Under the pieces are notes generated by a model. It was given only the letters and a program-made list of their open reading frames with translations, was not told the DNA's origin and searched no databases. Positions 37,478 to 48,626 of a stretch of DNA of 64,000 bases are shown here, in pieces. Source of the stretch: Gracilariopsis chorda (lineage: Eukaryota; Rhodophyta; Florideophyceae; Gracilariales; Gracilariaceae); contig NBIV01000054.1 in assembly GCA_003194525.1 (NCBI GenBank), positions 248,001 through 312,000 of the forward strand, given 5' to 3'. A program made the translations under genes and the position numbers. Each line of letters begins with the position of its first letter. The stretch's first letter is position 1.

Positions 37478-38263
37478 TCACAAGTTGTCCACGCTTGCTC
37501 TATTGCATGACCGGCAGCACGAAAGAGGAGGCGGAAGTCGACGACTCAAAGCTCGGTTTAGAAAGGAGCATGCGCCACAGCAAGAGCCGAATGGACTTCC
37601 GACTGCAATAAAAGAGACTCCCGAAACGTCCGGAGTCTCGATTTGCACACAAGAGGTCTGTTGCGCATCACCCAGCGTCGACACCCATGGAACGGGCGAT
37701 ATGGGGTCTCCAGATAGGACGGAAGTAGATGGCACGCTTGCGCTGTACGTGATGCGCGATCCAAGACGCTCATCGACCTCAGAGAGCAGAAGCACGGCAG
37801 AGGTCAAATCGGGACGGATGCTGCCTTGAGAATTGATGCATTCGAAATGACGCCTTTCGAATGCGGTGCAACCGTTGAAGGTACACGTTATGATCTGAAA
37901 ATCGGGAGACTCGGTGGCAAGCGGTTGCTCATCGAACAGGGCAGCGTCAGACGAAGTTGGTGAGGGTGGATATTCGAAGGGGGGCAGATCGACGGACGGC
38001 GACTCAGTGATAGAGATGAAGACTGGAAACGGCTGTTCGGCGATGAATGAGGTTGAGAGGGGGGTTGAAAGAGGTTGCGCGTCGAACGGGGCGGCATCGC
38101 ACGGCGCTGGGAGTGTCGGCTCTTCGGAAGGGAACGGAGCGTCGAACAATGACTCAGCGGGGATGGAGCTTGGAGACGGGTGTGGGAGGGTGATTGGGAA
38201 AGAAAGGGTGGCAGAAGGAGCTAGTGATAAGAGGGCAAGAACAGCAATGGATATTATCTTCAT
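37478..38263 (-). CDS. Secreted low-complexity protein with Cys-rich tail
   Basis: 261 residues from the ATG at 38263-38261. A clear signal peptide (residues 1-21, MKIISIAVLALLSLAPSATLS) is followed by Pro/Ser/Phe-rich imperfect repeats (PS.EPTLPAPCDAAPFDAQPLST, SPTSSDAALFDEQPLATES) and a more ordered stretch with paired Cys (ITCTFNGCTAFERRHFECI). The tail ends in dense Cys (GSCCGACSFL, LSCCRSCN). There is no transmembrane helix after the signal. It is probably exported or cell-wall-associated; I recognise no family. Confidence 0.55.
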   Translation of the reverse strand: MKIISIAVLALLSLAPSATLSFPITLPHPSPSSIPAESLFDAPFPSEEPTLPAPCDAAPFDAQPLSTPLSTSFIAEQPFPVFISITESPSVDLPPFEYPPSPTSSDAALFDEQPLATESPDFQIITCTFNGCTAFERRHFECINSQGSIRPDLTSAVLLLSEVDERLGSRITYSASVPSTSVLSGDPISPVPWVSTLGDAQQTSCVQIETPDVSGVSFIAVGSPFGSCCGACSFLNRALSRRLPPPLSCCRSCNRASVDNL

Positions 38264-39928
38264 GGTGTGGTGGGTGCAATGGTGGAGAAGGGTTCGAAAG
38301 AGAGAGTTGTGAAGAGCAAATGCATTTTACTTGACGAAAGCGAGGGAGGGGAAGGCGCCTTAAAACGAGTTGAACAGCTGAAGACAGCAACGGGCGAGCA
38401 CTGGGGGGTTAGAGAAGACAACAGCAGACAACGGCAAGCAGCGAGGTGGGCTCGCAAGGCCACACGGCATTTCCAACGAGCAGAGTGGCGCCGAATGAGC
38501 CTTGCCAGACAAGCATAGCCGCGCATGGACGTCACCCAAGTAGGTTGAAGAAATGTCAAAGTGAGGCGTACAGCAAGGTTTACAAGCGGATTGTCCAAGA
38601 CGGTGGCAGGGTGGGACACTTCTATGGAGATGGCTTTGCATGCGACTGATGTGAGAGTTTCCAGATGCTGTTTCCAACTTCATGTCGCTCTACAACATGG
38701 CGTACATGTATCTACGTTGATGTTTTGATGTTGCTGAACAACAACATGTTGAACTGGCCTGAAGGCCCTCGTTTTGACAACGCGAGCTCCGGTCCTGCCG
38801 CTCTGGTCTGTCACGTGCAACACGCTCGCATGTGCAAAACATATCCCGTTCCTCGTTTCTTGTAGGTGCGCGTTATCTTCGCTGATCTGACAGTTGAGGC
38901 AAGTCTTTGTACAAGGATACCACGCACATCGCTCATCATTTACATTGTTGTTATGGGCGGACGAAGCCTAATTCCGACTTCGACTTATCAACTCTCTAAG
39001 AAGCTAGTCTCTGCCGCGAAGGCCAAGTTCTCGAGGCAGACCCAGTTGCGGATCCGTTTTGCTTCCTCCGGATTCGCATCAGCAGGAAGGTCGGCAGACC
39101 ACGACGGTCGGATCAATGCCTTGTGCCCAAAGCGGGGCCACTGGTGGTTCCCGCGTGCTGCCTCAGCGCAGTACTAACTCAGCAAAAAGCGACTTGGCAC
39201 CGCAACTCTAGAGATGAGCTACGATAGCTTCAACTTCAACCAATTTCGCCTGGACGAGTCTAACGACATCCCAGGTCAATCATTTACATGACCACAAGTT
39301 TAGCGTAACACTCCTTTCTGCGACTTTTGGGTGTTCGGTGCGTTTGTTGGTGTACGTGGGCGCGCGCATCTAGTAACGAGAAAAGGGTAGTGAAAGGTTG
39401 AGGATGTTCACACAGCTCTCCCACAGAAAACTACGTCAGAACTCTGGGCTTATTCAACGCTCACTGCTGTTTTTACGGTGTCGGGGAGATCTCAACTTTT
39501 ATACTCGACATGTCTTGATAAAATGCTGATGAACATGTGTAGCTATATGCGGTGGTTAACACTTGTGAAGAACATACACGCACAACTCCACACTGCACTC
39601 AGAGTACTTGAAATCACGCTTTAGCAGACGTTCGAATTCCGCATCACCAAATCACTTCTCCCTGTAATAAATTTCCGAGGACCAACGGTGGGGTCTACCG
39701 ATATATGTATTCACACCACTAAGTCTCACTCTGGAAAGGAGTTGGTAGGTTTGTGGAATGAAATACATAGATGACGAAATGTTTTATACATCTGACACAA
39801 GCTCTCATAGTACGTTTTCGGAAGAGCCGCATTTAGTTAACGCGGCGAGCTACACCAAAAGGGCACCATTGCAGACTTCGCATGCGTAAAGTACGGCGGG
39901 TTTTGTACAAGCTTGATGAGGCTTTAGG
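38264..39928. other. Intergenic, no gene accepted
   Basis: A 103-codon open stretch at 38866-39177 starts with GTG and its first ATG leaves 75 codons; no motif. Otherwise featureless. Confidence 0.4.
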
Positions 39929-40732
39929 TTACAAATCAGTGCGAGAGCGCGGCCTGAGACGGTTCCTCAGGCTATTTATAAAACATAAGTGAACGCGAAC
40001 ACTGGATATTAGAACGGGAATTAACATGCGAGACGGTAGTGATAATTGAAACATGCATAATGGGACTTACCGTTTTCGAATCCAGTATCTGCTCTGGTAA
40101 TAGCACCATAACAATCCGATAATCAATACGCAACCTGTCCAACATTAAAAATAACAGAGCACAGGTTAGAAACTGCCCGGCGTGTCGTACAGAGCGGACG
40201 AGTGAAGCGAAAGATGATGGAGATGAAGAAGTAACCTACCATAAATGATATGGACGGAAGTGATGTGAAATGATGCAAAGTTGAGCGTGTACTCTAAGCG
40301 ACAAGAACCTCTCAATACGTAACCATCGTCTTGGTCTTCATCATATGGTTCACAGATTACCCTTGTATCAGGACCAAATTCGACGCCCTTACTTAAGCCG
40401 CCTTCGCATGACCACTGAATGCTAGCTCCATCCCAACCAATGTTCTTGCATTGCACCACATGTGGATAATATTCCGTAAACCACCATAAGCCGCCCGATG
40501 CCGAACCACCAACACATTGCAATTGTCGCTCTCCGGAGCCTCTTCTAGAGCGCGCTCGTCCGTTCTCCGAAAAGATTAGGGCGGTGATGGATCGCAACAG
40601 CACGCGGTCATTCCCCAAATCGGACGAGGAAGAGTCCGTGCCGGCGCCCGTGAGAGCCTTTGTATGATTTGATGCCGTCGCGACAGTACGCAGAACGAGC
40701 AGCACGATGGCGAAAAGAAATTGATACTTCAT
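39929..40732 (-). CDS. SARAF: SARAF-like store-operated calcium entry regulator, three exons
   Basis: Exon 1 is 40732-40240, exon 2 is 40134-40071, exon 3 is 40001-39929; introns are 105 nt (GTAGGT...GACAG) and 69 nt (GTAAGT...TCCAG). Exon sum 630 nt, 209 residues. Residues 1-21 are a signal peptide. The lumenal SARAF signature is clear: QLQCVGGSA, PHVVQCKNIGWDG, IQWSCE, FGPDTRVICEPYD, YVLRGSCRLEYTLNF. Across intron 1 the frame continues into the membrane helix HITSVHIIYG|CVLIIGLLWCYYQSRYWIRK. The cytosolic tail is short and Arg-rich, much shorter than in animals. Exon 3 has an alternative in-frame acceptor (CTCAG, about 39968). SARAF limits STIM-driven calcium refilling of the ER in animals; its partner here is unknown. 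Confidence 0.85.
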
Positions 40733-41527
40733 GTTGGAATGGTGATTGAGATGTCACCGTTAGCGCTCTACGTTCGAATGGACTCGGTTGTTTGCGTAGA
40801 AGGGTCAGGTAATGAATGCATGTACCATGGACGTGCTCATGTTGGGCGAATCGCAAGGGCCCAACCGCGATAGGGAACGCGGAAAGAACAGTGCTTTGTG
40901 CCTGCGTTATCATATGAAGCGCGCAGAGCAGTTGACCAAGTTTGCCATGTGCATTGCCTACGCGTTCCTATTGCGAGGTTCATGTCCGACATGCCACCAT
41001 GTCCGAATGACCCCTATTCTTGCATCATCACAACTGTTGTGCTTGTAAGACTGACGAGTCTTTCATGCAATATCTTCACACAACAGCCAAAAAGCAGACG
41101 TACAGCTTCCGGAACCTGTCAGAGAAATGAACCTGATCTACATCTGACGCGTGCCAATTTTAGTGTCAAAAATCTGCAGAAACGCACGCTTTCGGTGAAT
41201 GCATGTGTAGTTAGCACGGATCGCCAGCGAGGGAACGCACGTGAAGCACAACTGAGCGATTTTGGTTACATGGACTCGAGGGAGTCCTGTTTAACCACGT
41301 AACGCGGCGCCACCACCGTCTCTCAAGCCGCGGCCAACGCTCTGAGAAGAGCTGGAACACAACTTCTGAGAAATACTCAACTCAACGTACGCCGTCTCTA
41401 CTTCTGCGTCAAGCCGGGCGGAGCTTCTGCACCAACATAGCGAGCTGAAACGTCGCCCCGAAACGTCATTCCAACCAGCGAAACCGTTAACCGGCACCCC
41501 GTTCAGTTTCCCTAGGCTCTCAGCACA
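40733..41527. other. Divergent spacer between SARAF and SPT5
   Basis: Probably holds both promoters; no other gene seen. Confidence 0.4.
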
Positions 41528-44500
41528 ATGGTTAGTTCTAGAAAACGTGAGGATGGTGAGTTCTTTCTTGTCGTGAATAGTGGCATTTCCGAAACAACAT
41601 GCAGCGCACTCTGTGAATCACAAATGCTGACTTTGTAAAACGAGCGATGCTTTCAACTCGTGTGCAGATTATGATGACGGCGATGAAGAAGAACAATACA
41701 GCGATTATGAAGAGCAGGAGGAAAGTACGAGAGGACGTCCCAAGAAGAAAAAGCGTAGATTGACTAATACACTTCTAGACATTGAGGCTGAGGAAGATGA
41801 TGCCGAAGAGGAAGAGGAAGAAGAGGAAGTCGCGGGTCTTATCGCAGATGACGACGTTCATGATGCCGCAGTGGACACTCGAGAACAAATGCGAGCCCAG
41901 AGGTTTCAGCGTGCAATGGAAGCTGAAGATCCCGAAAACATCCATCAATACATTGAAGAGCGATACGCGTACCATGAAGGAGAGCAGGGTGCACCGGATA
42001 CCTCTGGTGTCGATCAACAGTCTCTGCTTCCCACCATTCACGACCCTCGAATCTTCATCGTCAAGTGCAAAAAGATTGGCCACGAGCGTCGCGCCATCTT
42101 CTCCTTGCTGCAGAAAATGTTCAACTATAAAAGAAAAGGTATTGGTCTGGGTATCTTCTCTGCTATCGCCCCTCACCATCTCAAGGGCCGTGTTTATATC
42201 GAAGCACTCAGTTCCGTACAAGTCGAGGCAGCAATTCAAGGACTGGACCTCTTCACCACTTACGATGGCATCAAACCCCTGAAACTTGACGAGATGGTTG
42301 ATGTTCTAAGAATAGGAAAGAGAACAGAGAAGCAGAAGCTGGGTACCTGGGTGCGTTTAACTCGCGGAATGTACAAAGGAGATTTAGGACAGGTGAGCAG
42401 TGTAAGAGACGGCTACGCAGAAGGTCAGGTGCTGGTTCGTCTTATTCCTCGCTTAGATTATAAGGGAGACAAGGATTTCATGGATGATTTGGAGCGAGAC
42501 GACGCCAATGACGATGCTGACGTCTCGAGCACACGCAGAAAGGGTCGACCACCTCAAATGCTTTTCGACAAGAAGGAGCTGTATCGACTAACAGGTAGCG
42601 CCGATGTTTACACTCAGCGTGACAGGAGTACCGGTGCGGTTTACGAGGTATGGAATGAAGAACTATTTAGATACGGTCTACTTCACAAGTGGGTTTCCCC
42701 GAAAACTCTAGTCACTGGCGATGAAGTGCAGCCTCAGGTGGAGGAACTGGAAAAGTGGATAATGGCTGAAAAGCAGATGCGAGCCGCTTTCGAAGATAAT
42801 AGCAGCAATATTGAAGCAGAAGAAGCATCTCGAGGCCTGAGCCTTGATGTGAGTTCTATTGCAGGTCGCCGTGGAACCAAGCTTTACAAGGGGGATTCTG
42901 TTCGAGTCGTGGGTGGTGAGCAAAAGGGTCTAACCGGAAAGATTGAGGCTCTGCAAGAAGAGGTGGTGCTATTGCGATGTGAGGACTTTCCGGAACCGCT
43001 GAGCGTCAGTCGAAATGATGTCGTAAAAGTCTTCAAACAAGGCGAGAACGTTCGAGTGGCATCTGGACCGTACGCCGGGTTTTCGGGTCATATTGTCGCG
43101 GTAGACGGGGACTTCCTGACGGTGTTCGCTGATTCAACACGAGAAAACATTCGAGTGGTCAGCGCCCAGGTGGCTGATGCTTCAGACATGAACATCGACT
43201 ACAGCTACCAGCGAAGTGGAGCTGCGGGAGGGGCGGGCAGGCAGCAGTACGAACTCTTTGATCTTGTGCAGATGTTAGATGACCCCACGGAGAAGTGTGT
43301 GGTAATTCAAGTACGAAACGATGGGGTGAAGGTTTTGGACAGCCGCAATAACGCGGCTGTTCACCCATTAAGTGCGATCAAATCTAAGGTACGAGACACA
43401 TCCGCACGGGCTGTTGATTCAAGAGGGTTCCCGATCGCTGCAAATGACTCAATACATGTCGTTTCCGGGATTCACAAAGACAGACAGGGTATTGTGCAAC
43501 ATGTGGCGGGATCCTTCGTGTTCTTCAAGGCGCGTGATGAACTCAAGAACTGTGGCCTTGTAGCGGTACCGGCGGCTCAGTGTACAGCATCAACGGCAGC
43601 CGCCCGACGTCTATCATCAACTGGCCAGCCGTTGCAGGACGCACTTCGAGGTCAATCCTCATTACCACGAGGGTCTATATCCTCATTTGGTAGAGGCTCA
43701 TTCGGTCAGATGAATGGCCGGAGAGGGCCGCCGATTCGCGACGAGCTGTACAGAGCAGACGTGAAGGTGAGAAAAGGCCAATACAAAGGACACACTGGAA
43801 AAGTTGTTGAGGTTTCGGAAACAACAGTTCGAGTTGAGCTGAATTCGAAGATGAAGACAATAACTTTACCTAGGGCATCGGTTCGGAAAATGGGCGACAC
43901 CGGACCACCTCCGAGTGCCAGCGTGACAAGTAGTTGGGGCCGTGGGCGGGGTAGCAGCACGTCATCGCGGCCTCCCCTCCCCAATGCTCCATTGTCCGGG
44001 AGCCGAACCCAGCGATACACCCAAACACCAAGGAGCGATGATCTGTATCGAAATCAAACACCTCGTATAGAACGATTTGGCGCTGCCACACCAAGGTATG
44101 GATCTTCAACTCCTAGAGGTAACGCGACTCCAAGTCGGTTTGGCCAGATGACCCCAGGCCGGGATGGTTTCGGTTCTCGAACACCAGCAAGAGTGGATCC
44201 GTATTTGGCACCACAAACGCCTGCGAATCCCTACCAATCATATGAAGCGATGCCTTCAACTCCTGGGGCTGCGGCCGCAACAAATCTTGGGGCAGCTTAT
44301 CCCGCCCTTGAACCAAAGACTCCTGGTGGACCTGTCGAACCACGCACACCAGGCATCGCAAGCTTCGAGCCGAATACCCCAGCGCCAGGAATGGAGCCGA
44401 ACACACCTGCTCCAGTAAGTTTAGAACCCCGAACACCGGGCGCTCACTACGAACCGCGCACGCCTGCCACACTTGAACCTCGTACGCCGATGGTAGGGGA

Positions 44501-44936
44501 ACCTGGCACACCCCATACACCTGCTGTTATGCCTCAGACCCCCCATCCGCCAGAGGAAGCCCCTCAGCCTACACTTGGATACAAGGTGTTGATCGATGTT
44601 GAGGTTCTTGTGAAGGACGAAAAGAATCACCCAGGAGTTGTGGTTAGTGCGTCTTCTGACGGAGGCGAGATTCTTGTTAAAATGATAGCAGGTGAAAAGC
44701 GGGGCGAAACCATTAAGGTTACAAATATAACTCCCGTCCAGCCGCGTTCAGATGCTGGAGAAGTGCAGGAGCTCGTCAAGGTATTAGATGGTGATTACGT
44801 CGGACATGTGGGACGTTTAGTCCACGTCATAAATGGGGATAACGACAACCTGGAGGGCAAAATCAAATTCGAGAACGGGCAGGAAGTGGTGCTTCAGATG
44901 GCTCTTGTGGCGAAATGCTACGAAGAAGGGACGTAG
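41528..44936 (+). CDS. SPT5: Transcription elongation factor SPT5, two exons
   Basis: Exon 1 is 41528-41555 (nine codons plus one base), the intron 41556-41667 (GTGAGT...GTGCAG, 112 nt), exon 2 41668-44936; 1098 residues. An acidic N terminus (DDYDDGDEEE, EEDDAEEEEEEEE) precedes a KKKKRR nuclear signal. The NGN domain spans about 138-225 (IFIVKCKKIGHERRAIFSLLQ...RVYIEA). At least six KOW units follow (GTWVRLTRGMYKGDLGQV, GDSVRVVGGEQKGLTGKI, GENVRVASGPYAGFSGHI, ADVKVRKGQYKGHTGKV, VKVLDGDYVGHVGRLV). The CTR (about 790-975) is rich in TP dipeptides, with E-P-x-T-P(-G/A) motifs, P-TEFb-type phosphosites. SPT5 with SPT4 clamps RNA polymerase II and controls pausing and elongation. Confidence 0.96.
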
Positions 44937-45153
44937 ATCAGCGTGATAAGGAGCTAGTAAAGAGTTATTCAAGTTTCGCTGCAAAATCACGCTCTAGCCG
45001 AAGTGGGAGGCAAAGAAGGCAAAGGCGCAAATGGATAAAGACTCATCTAAGGGCGTGTTTGCTTGCATCCCTCAGGAATGGTATTTATTGTTCGAGCATG
45101 GAACTGCACGGATATCTTAGCAAAGCTTTCGTTACTGAGTTGTACCGGTTGCC

Positions 45154-46383
45154 TTATGCATCTGGGTCTTTAATATCGAGAGCTGCAAAAGTATTCTGTA
45201 ATACTGGTCTCTTCGAGTCATCCTCCTTCTTGGCTGTAGGTTGAGATGATGGTCTAGATGTAGCGGTTTCCTTGGAGTTTGTCCATTTGTTTCTAGAGTC
45301 ATCCATTCGCGGTCCGCGGTCGCGCCTATCAACTCTGTCAAATCTATCTGAGGAACGATCACCTCGGGTGCTCGATCGCTCTCCGCCGTAACTGTTAACG
45401 CGACGAGGTGGTGGACCAGCTCGGTTCTGGCTGAACTTCTCAGAGTCTTGTCGACCCGGTGCAGGCATTGCGGATTGAGGCGGTTTCTGCTGACTGATAG
45501 CCCTTTGATCGACTTGCAACTCTGGTGGAGGCTTTGTTCGAGGCATGAGCTGCAACTTTTTCCGGCCAGCTGGTGGCGGACCGACAGGAATAGAAGGATC
45601 CTTTGCAAGCGGTGCTAAGCGAGATCGTCGATCGTCGCGATTATCGCTGGCGCGTCTAGTAAGTTGACTGTCGATACTGTGGCCAGGCCCACGATCATGC
45701 CATGAGCTTGAGCGGGCATTTCCGTTTAGTGGTGGCGCTCTGGTTCCAAATGAAGATCCGAAAGAGGGATTCCTTGATTGTGAGCGCTCACCTCTGGCGC
45801 CGCGCTTACCGTCCGTGCCGTCAATTTTAACGTATATTGTTCTACCGCCAAACATCCTGCCGTCGACGGCAAGCGCCTTGGGAACATGATCGGCGACAAC
45901 TGTGACGAGTGCGGCGCGTATGTTGCCGGTATCTGGATGTTTCACAAGACGAATTCCGACGACGTGTACTGAGCTTGCGGTGAAGAAGTCGCCAATTGCC
46001 TGCTCATGAGTTTGGTAAGGGAGGTTGGTGACGTAGAGGGTTGTGGTTGGACCGGTATGGGAGCGCGGCTGGTGTCGCGGAGCAGGTTGGCTGGGGCGTT
46101 CCAGATTGGAGCCAAAGGATGCTGGAAAAGAGTTTTGTCGACGGTGGAGAGCGCGACCCTGTGGTTGTTGTTGATGTTGTGCGGGACTTTGCACGGCGGA
46201 GCGAACTTGTTGCGACTGGTTTGGTTTGGTCCATGCGTTCTGGCGGGGGACGACTGGTGCGGGAGGCTGAGGCGTTGGTTCCGGTAGTGGGGTTTTGATT
46301 TGCACGGGTAGGTCGACATCCGGGATGTCGGAGAGGTCACCCAGTCCTTCCTCCTCTCCTTCAGAGGCCCAGTCGTCATCCAT
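45154..46383 (-). CDS. eIF4B-like RRM protein
   Basis: 409 residues from the ATG at 46383-46381; upstream in-frame codons have no ATG. The N terminus is acidic with Trp (MDDDWASEGEEEG), then Pro/Gln-rich. One RRM (residues 115-188) has RNP2 L-Y-V-T-N-L and a degenerate RNP1 (IRAALVTV). The C-terminal half is Arg/Asp/Ser-rich with repeated DR motifs (DRSSDRFDRVDRRDRGPRMDD) and a short conserved-looking end (NTFAALDI). This order matches eIF4B, which stimulates the eIF4A helicase on mRNA leaders. A generic RNA-binding protein is the alternative. It converges with SPT5 and diverges from the START-like gene. Confidence 0.72.
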   Translation of the reverse strand: MDDDWASEGEEEGLGDLSDIPDVDLPVQIKTPLPEPTPQPPAPVVPRQNAWTKPNQSQQVRSAVQSPAQHQQQPQGRALHRRQNSFPASFGSNLERPSQPAPRHQPRSHTGPTTTLYVTNLPYQTHEQAIGDFFTASSVHVVGIRLVKHPDTGNIRAALVTVVADHVPKALAVDGRMFGGRTIYVKIDGTDGKRGARGERSQSRNPSFGSSFGTRAPPLNGNARSSSWHDRGPGHSIDSQLTRRASDNRDDRRSRLAPLAKDPSIPVGPPPAGRKKLQLMPRTKPPPELQVDQRAISQQKPPQSAMPAPGRQDSEKFSQNRAGPPPRRVNSYGGERSSTRGDRSSDRFDRVDRRDRGPRMDDSRNKWTNSKETATSRPSSQPTAKKEDDSKRPVLQNTFAALDIKDPDA

Positions 46384-47139
46384 GATGCACAAGACAAGCA
46401 AAAGTGGTGAAGGCAGGAGGCGGGTGATCGAGAGCAGCGGGGTTTGCAAGACGGGAGGGGATATAAGTGGGCAAGAGCAGAGCTGAAGAGTTGGAACAAA
46501 CGGGTGGGAAGGACTTGGTGGCAAGGGTCGGAAGCCGAGCCGTGAACAAGTCGAATGTGGCAATTATGCGGGGTGTACACGGAACGAAGGGAGTGCGATG
46601 GAAAAGGCGGCGGAGACGCGGCACGCGGAGGACGCGCTTATTTATGCGGGCCGGGCGGGTTGGGCGGCGGTGGCGCACGACGGATGCGACGCGCTCATTG
46701 GCTGCGAAATGTGTATTTCGGCTGTTGGGCATGGCTTGCGCGGCCGCACGTGCGACAGCGTGCGCGGCTGAACCTGACGTGTCGCGTCGGCGCTTGTGAT
46801 TGGCTGTTGGTGTGGCGCCGCGTTGGTAGCCGTGAGGCGCGCGGCCGGCTACCTGGGCTACCTGCCGTGCCGTTATTGGTGCTCCGCAGATGAAGTCATT
46901 CTGCGGGGAAGCGCAACGTGGCCGTCACTGTCGTGTTGAGGTCCGCGTTCCTTCCGGCACTCTGGCACATCGCCATCTCCCTCGTCATAGATTCAACGAC
47001 TTTGTGCACGAGTCGGCTTGCAGTCTGTGCACAGGTTCACCGCGTCCCTTGTCGGAAATCGCTCTGCGATCACGAGCAGCTGCTTTTCTCTTCAACTTGT
47101 TCTACAGCCTTCCTCCCTTCTGCAATAACAACAGCCATA
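46384..47139. promoter_or_regulatory. Bidirectional promoter region, eIF4B-like / plastid START-like
   Basis: GC-rich spacer between divergent ATGs. ATTGG boxes at 46697-46701 (CATTGGCTGC) and 46799-46803 (GATTGGCTGT) are spaced 102 bp. No further gene supported. Confidence 0.45.
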
Positions 47140-47745
47140 ATGCACCCTACACGTAACGCTGCATTCGCCTTCTCCAGCCCCTTCCTTCCAAAGGCCACGC
47201 CGTTTTCATCCGCCCATGTCACGTCCACCAGGGCAGCCCCAAAGTTCTCCGCTCCCACCATGCAAATGGTACGCGTTTCAGTTCCCTTGAAAATCGAGGC
47301 CCCCAACCAGTACTGCTACTCCCTATTCGCCGACCTATCCAACATGCCCGAGTGGTCCTCAACTCTGGAAGCCGTTGAGCGAGATGCCCAAGATCCACTC
47401 TTTTCCGACTGGAAGTTCTCCTGGAACGGAATCCGACTCAAATGGCGCGCAAAGGATGTGCTGAACGACGAACAGAATCATGACGATGCTCCAGAAGTTT
47501 GCTGGAAAAGCGTTTCTGGACTTGTTCACACGGGCGTCGTTCAGTTTCACCCTTTGGAACAGGACAAATCAACTACCATGATTTTGACCGTACATTATGA
47601 TATCGACAATCTTCTCGCTACTATCATGCAATCTTCTCTTGTGTCTAACTTTGTTCAATCTGCCATAGAGAACGATCTCTCCAAGTTTCGCAGCTACGCT
47701 CTTCGTAAATATCGCAGGGCCAAAATCTCTTCCAATCCTTTGTGA
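47140..47745 (+). CDS. Plastid-targeted START/SRPBCC (polyketide cyclase/COQ10-like) protein
   Basis: 201 residues from ATG 47140, the first in-frame ATG. Residues 1-45 look like a plastid transit peptide: low in acidic residues, rich in Ser/Ala/Pro, with Phe near the start (NAAFAFSSPFLPK), the Phe-type signal of red algal and glaucophyte plastids. The rest is an SRPBCC fold: VSVPLKIEAPNQYCYSLFADLSNMPEWS, DWKFSWNGIRLKWRAKDV, CWKSVSGLVHTGVVQFHPL, ILTVHYDIDNLL, and a C-terminal helix. Cyanobacteria carry close relatives, so it is probably a plastid-heritage lipid- or cofactor-binding protein. The ligand is unknown. Confidence 0.75.
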   Translation: MHPTRNAAFAFSSPFLPKATPFSSAHVTSTRAAPKFSAPTMQMVRVSVPLKIEAPNQYCYSLFADLSNMPEWSSTLEAVERDAQDPLFSDWKFSWNGIRLKWRAKDVLNDEQNHDDAPEVCWKSVSGLVHTGVVQFHPLEQDKSTTMILTVHYDIDNLLATIMQSSLVSNFVQSAIENDLSKFRSYALRKYRRAKISSNPL

Positions 47746-47783
47746 GCGCTTTTGGTTGTTGCATCTACTTCATGCATCCCATG

Positions 47784-48626
47784 TCACTGCGCTTTGAATA
47801 TCGTCGCGATAACCATGTTACAGAATACAAGCGCCCATGAATATGATATTGCGCACTGTGGTCGCTGCGCCGCACAAACCCACTCCTCTTCTGAACACAT
47901 TCTCCACTGCTTTCGAAACAGCCACGAAAGGGGTCGGAGTGCTTCACAATCGATTGTCATCACGTTTCCTTGTCTCAACGCACCACTTCTCCACGAGAAG
48001 TAGTACCACAAAAACGCAAATCCTAACACTCTCGGCACCGTGCGGAGCATTTGACTGTTAATTCGTCTTCGAACAACACTCGTTGCCCCGGGTGTAACCA
48101 TGCTGGTAAACGCTCTTGATAAAGCGTCCACGTTTGCTGACGGTTCTTCAGTTATGCCTTCTGCCGCTTTATTGTGCAAAAAGAAATGGCGCAATCCAGT
48201 TCATTTTGGTCAGCGTCCGTCATGGCATTACTCAACCTTCTTTTGATGAGCTTTCTTGTTTTTCGTTTTGAAGCAGATTCACGTACCTTTCTTTTCGTTT
48301 ACATCTTTTTCCACTTTGTTTGCTTCTCGTGTGACGCGAGCGTATTGTACCAGCGTGTCAGGGGCGTTCAATCGTTTTGCTTGATTTCGTAGTTCCTTTA
48401 GACGCATTTCCAAGAATTCAATGCTGCCTTCTTCTGGTTTTGTGACAGCACTTTCATTTTTGGTTGCGGATTCATTTCCTTGTGGTTGCGATGATGAAAT
48501 CGTTTGCTGTTCATCTGTTGCGTGGGGGACATCTCCGACGGCAGAGGCTTCCAACTTCGCTATGTAGCGATCGACGGCAAGGACACCGAAATGGGCTATG
48601 AGACTCGTTGCAATCACCACTTCCAT
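47784..48626 (-). CDS. GET1: GET1/WRB-like tail-anchored insertase subunit, two exons
   Basis: Exon 1 is 48626-48287, exon 2 is 48160-47784, with a 126-nt intron (GTACGT...GGCAG); 238 residues. An alternative in-frame acceptor six bases upstream (AAAG ending at 48167) would add two residues. TM1 is residues 3-20 (VVIATSLIAHFGVLAVD). The cytosolic coiled coil that receives GET3 (about 69-113) shows FLEMRLKELRNQAKRLNAPDTLVQYARVTREANKVEKDV, strongly like GET1/WRB. Exon 2 supplies the two later helices (VLGFAFLWYYFSW and ISYSWALVFCNMVIATIF). GET1 with GET2/CAMLG inserts tail-anchored proteins into the ER. The intron join rests on frame and homology, not transcripts. Confidence 0.8.
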
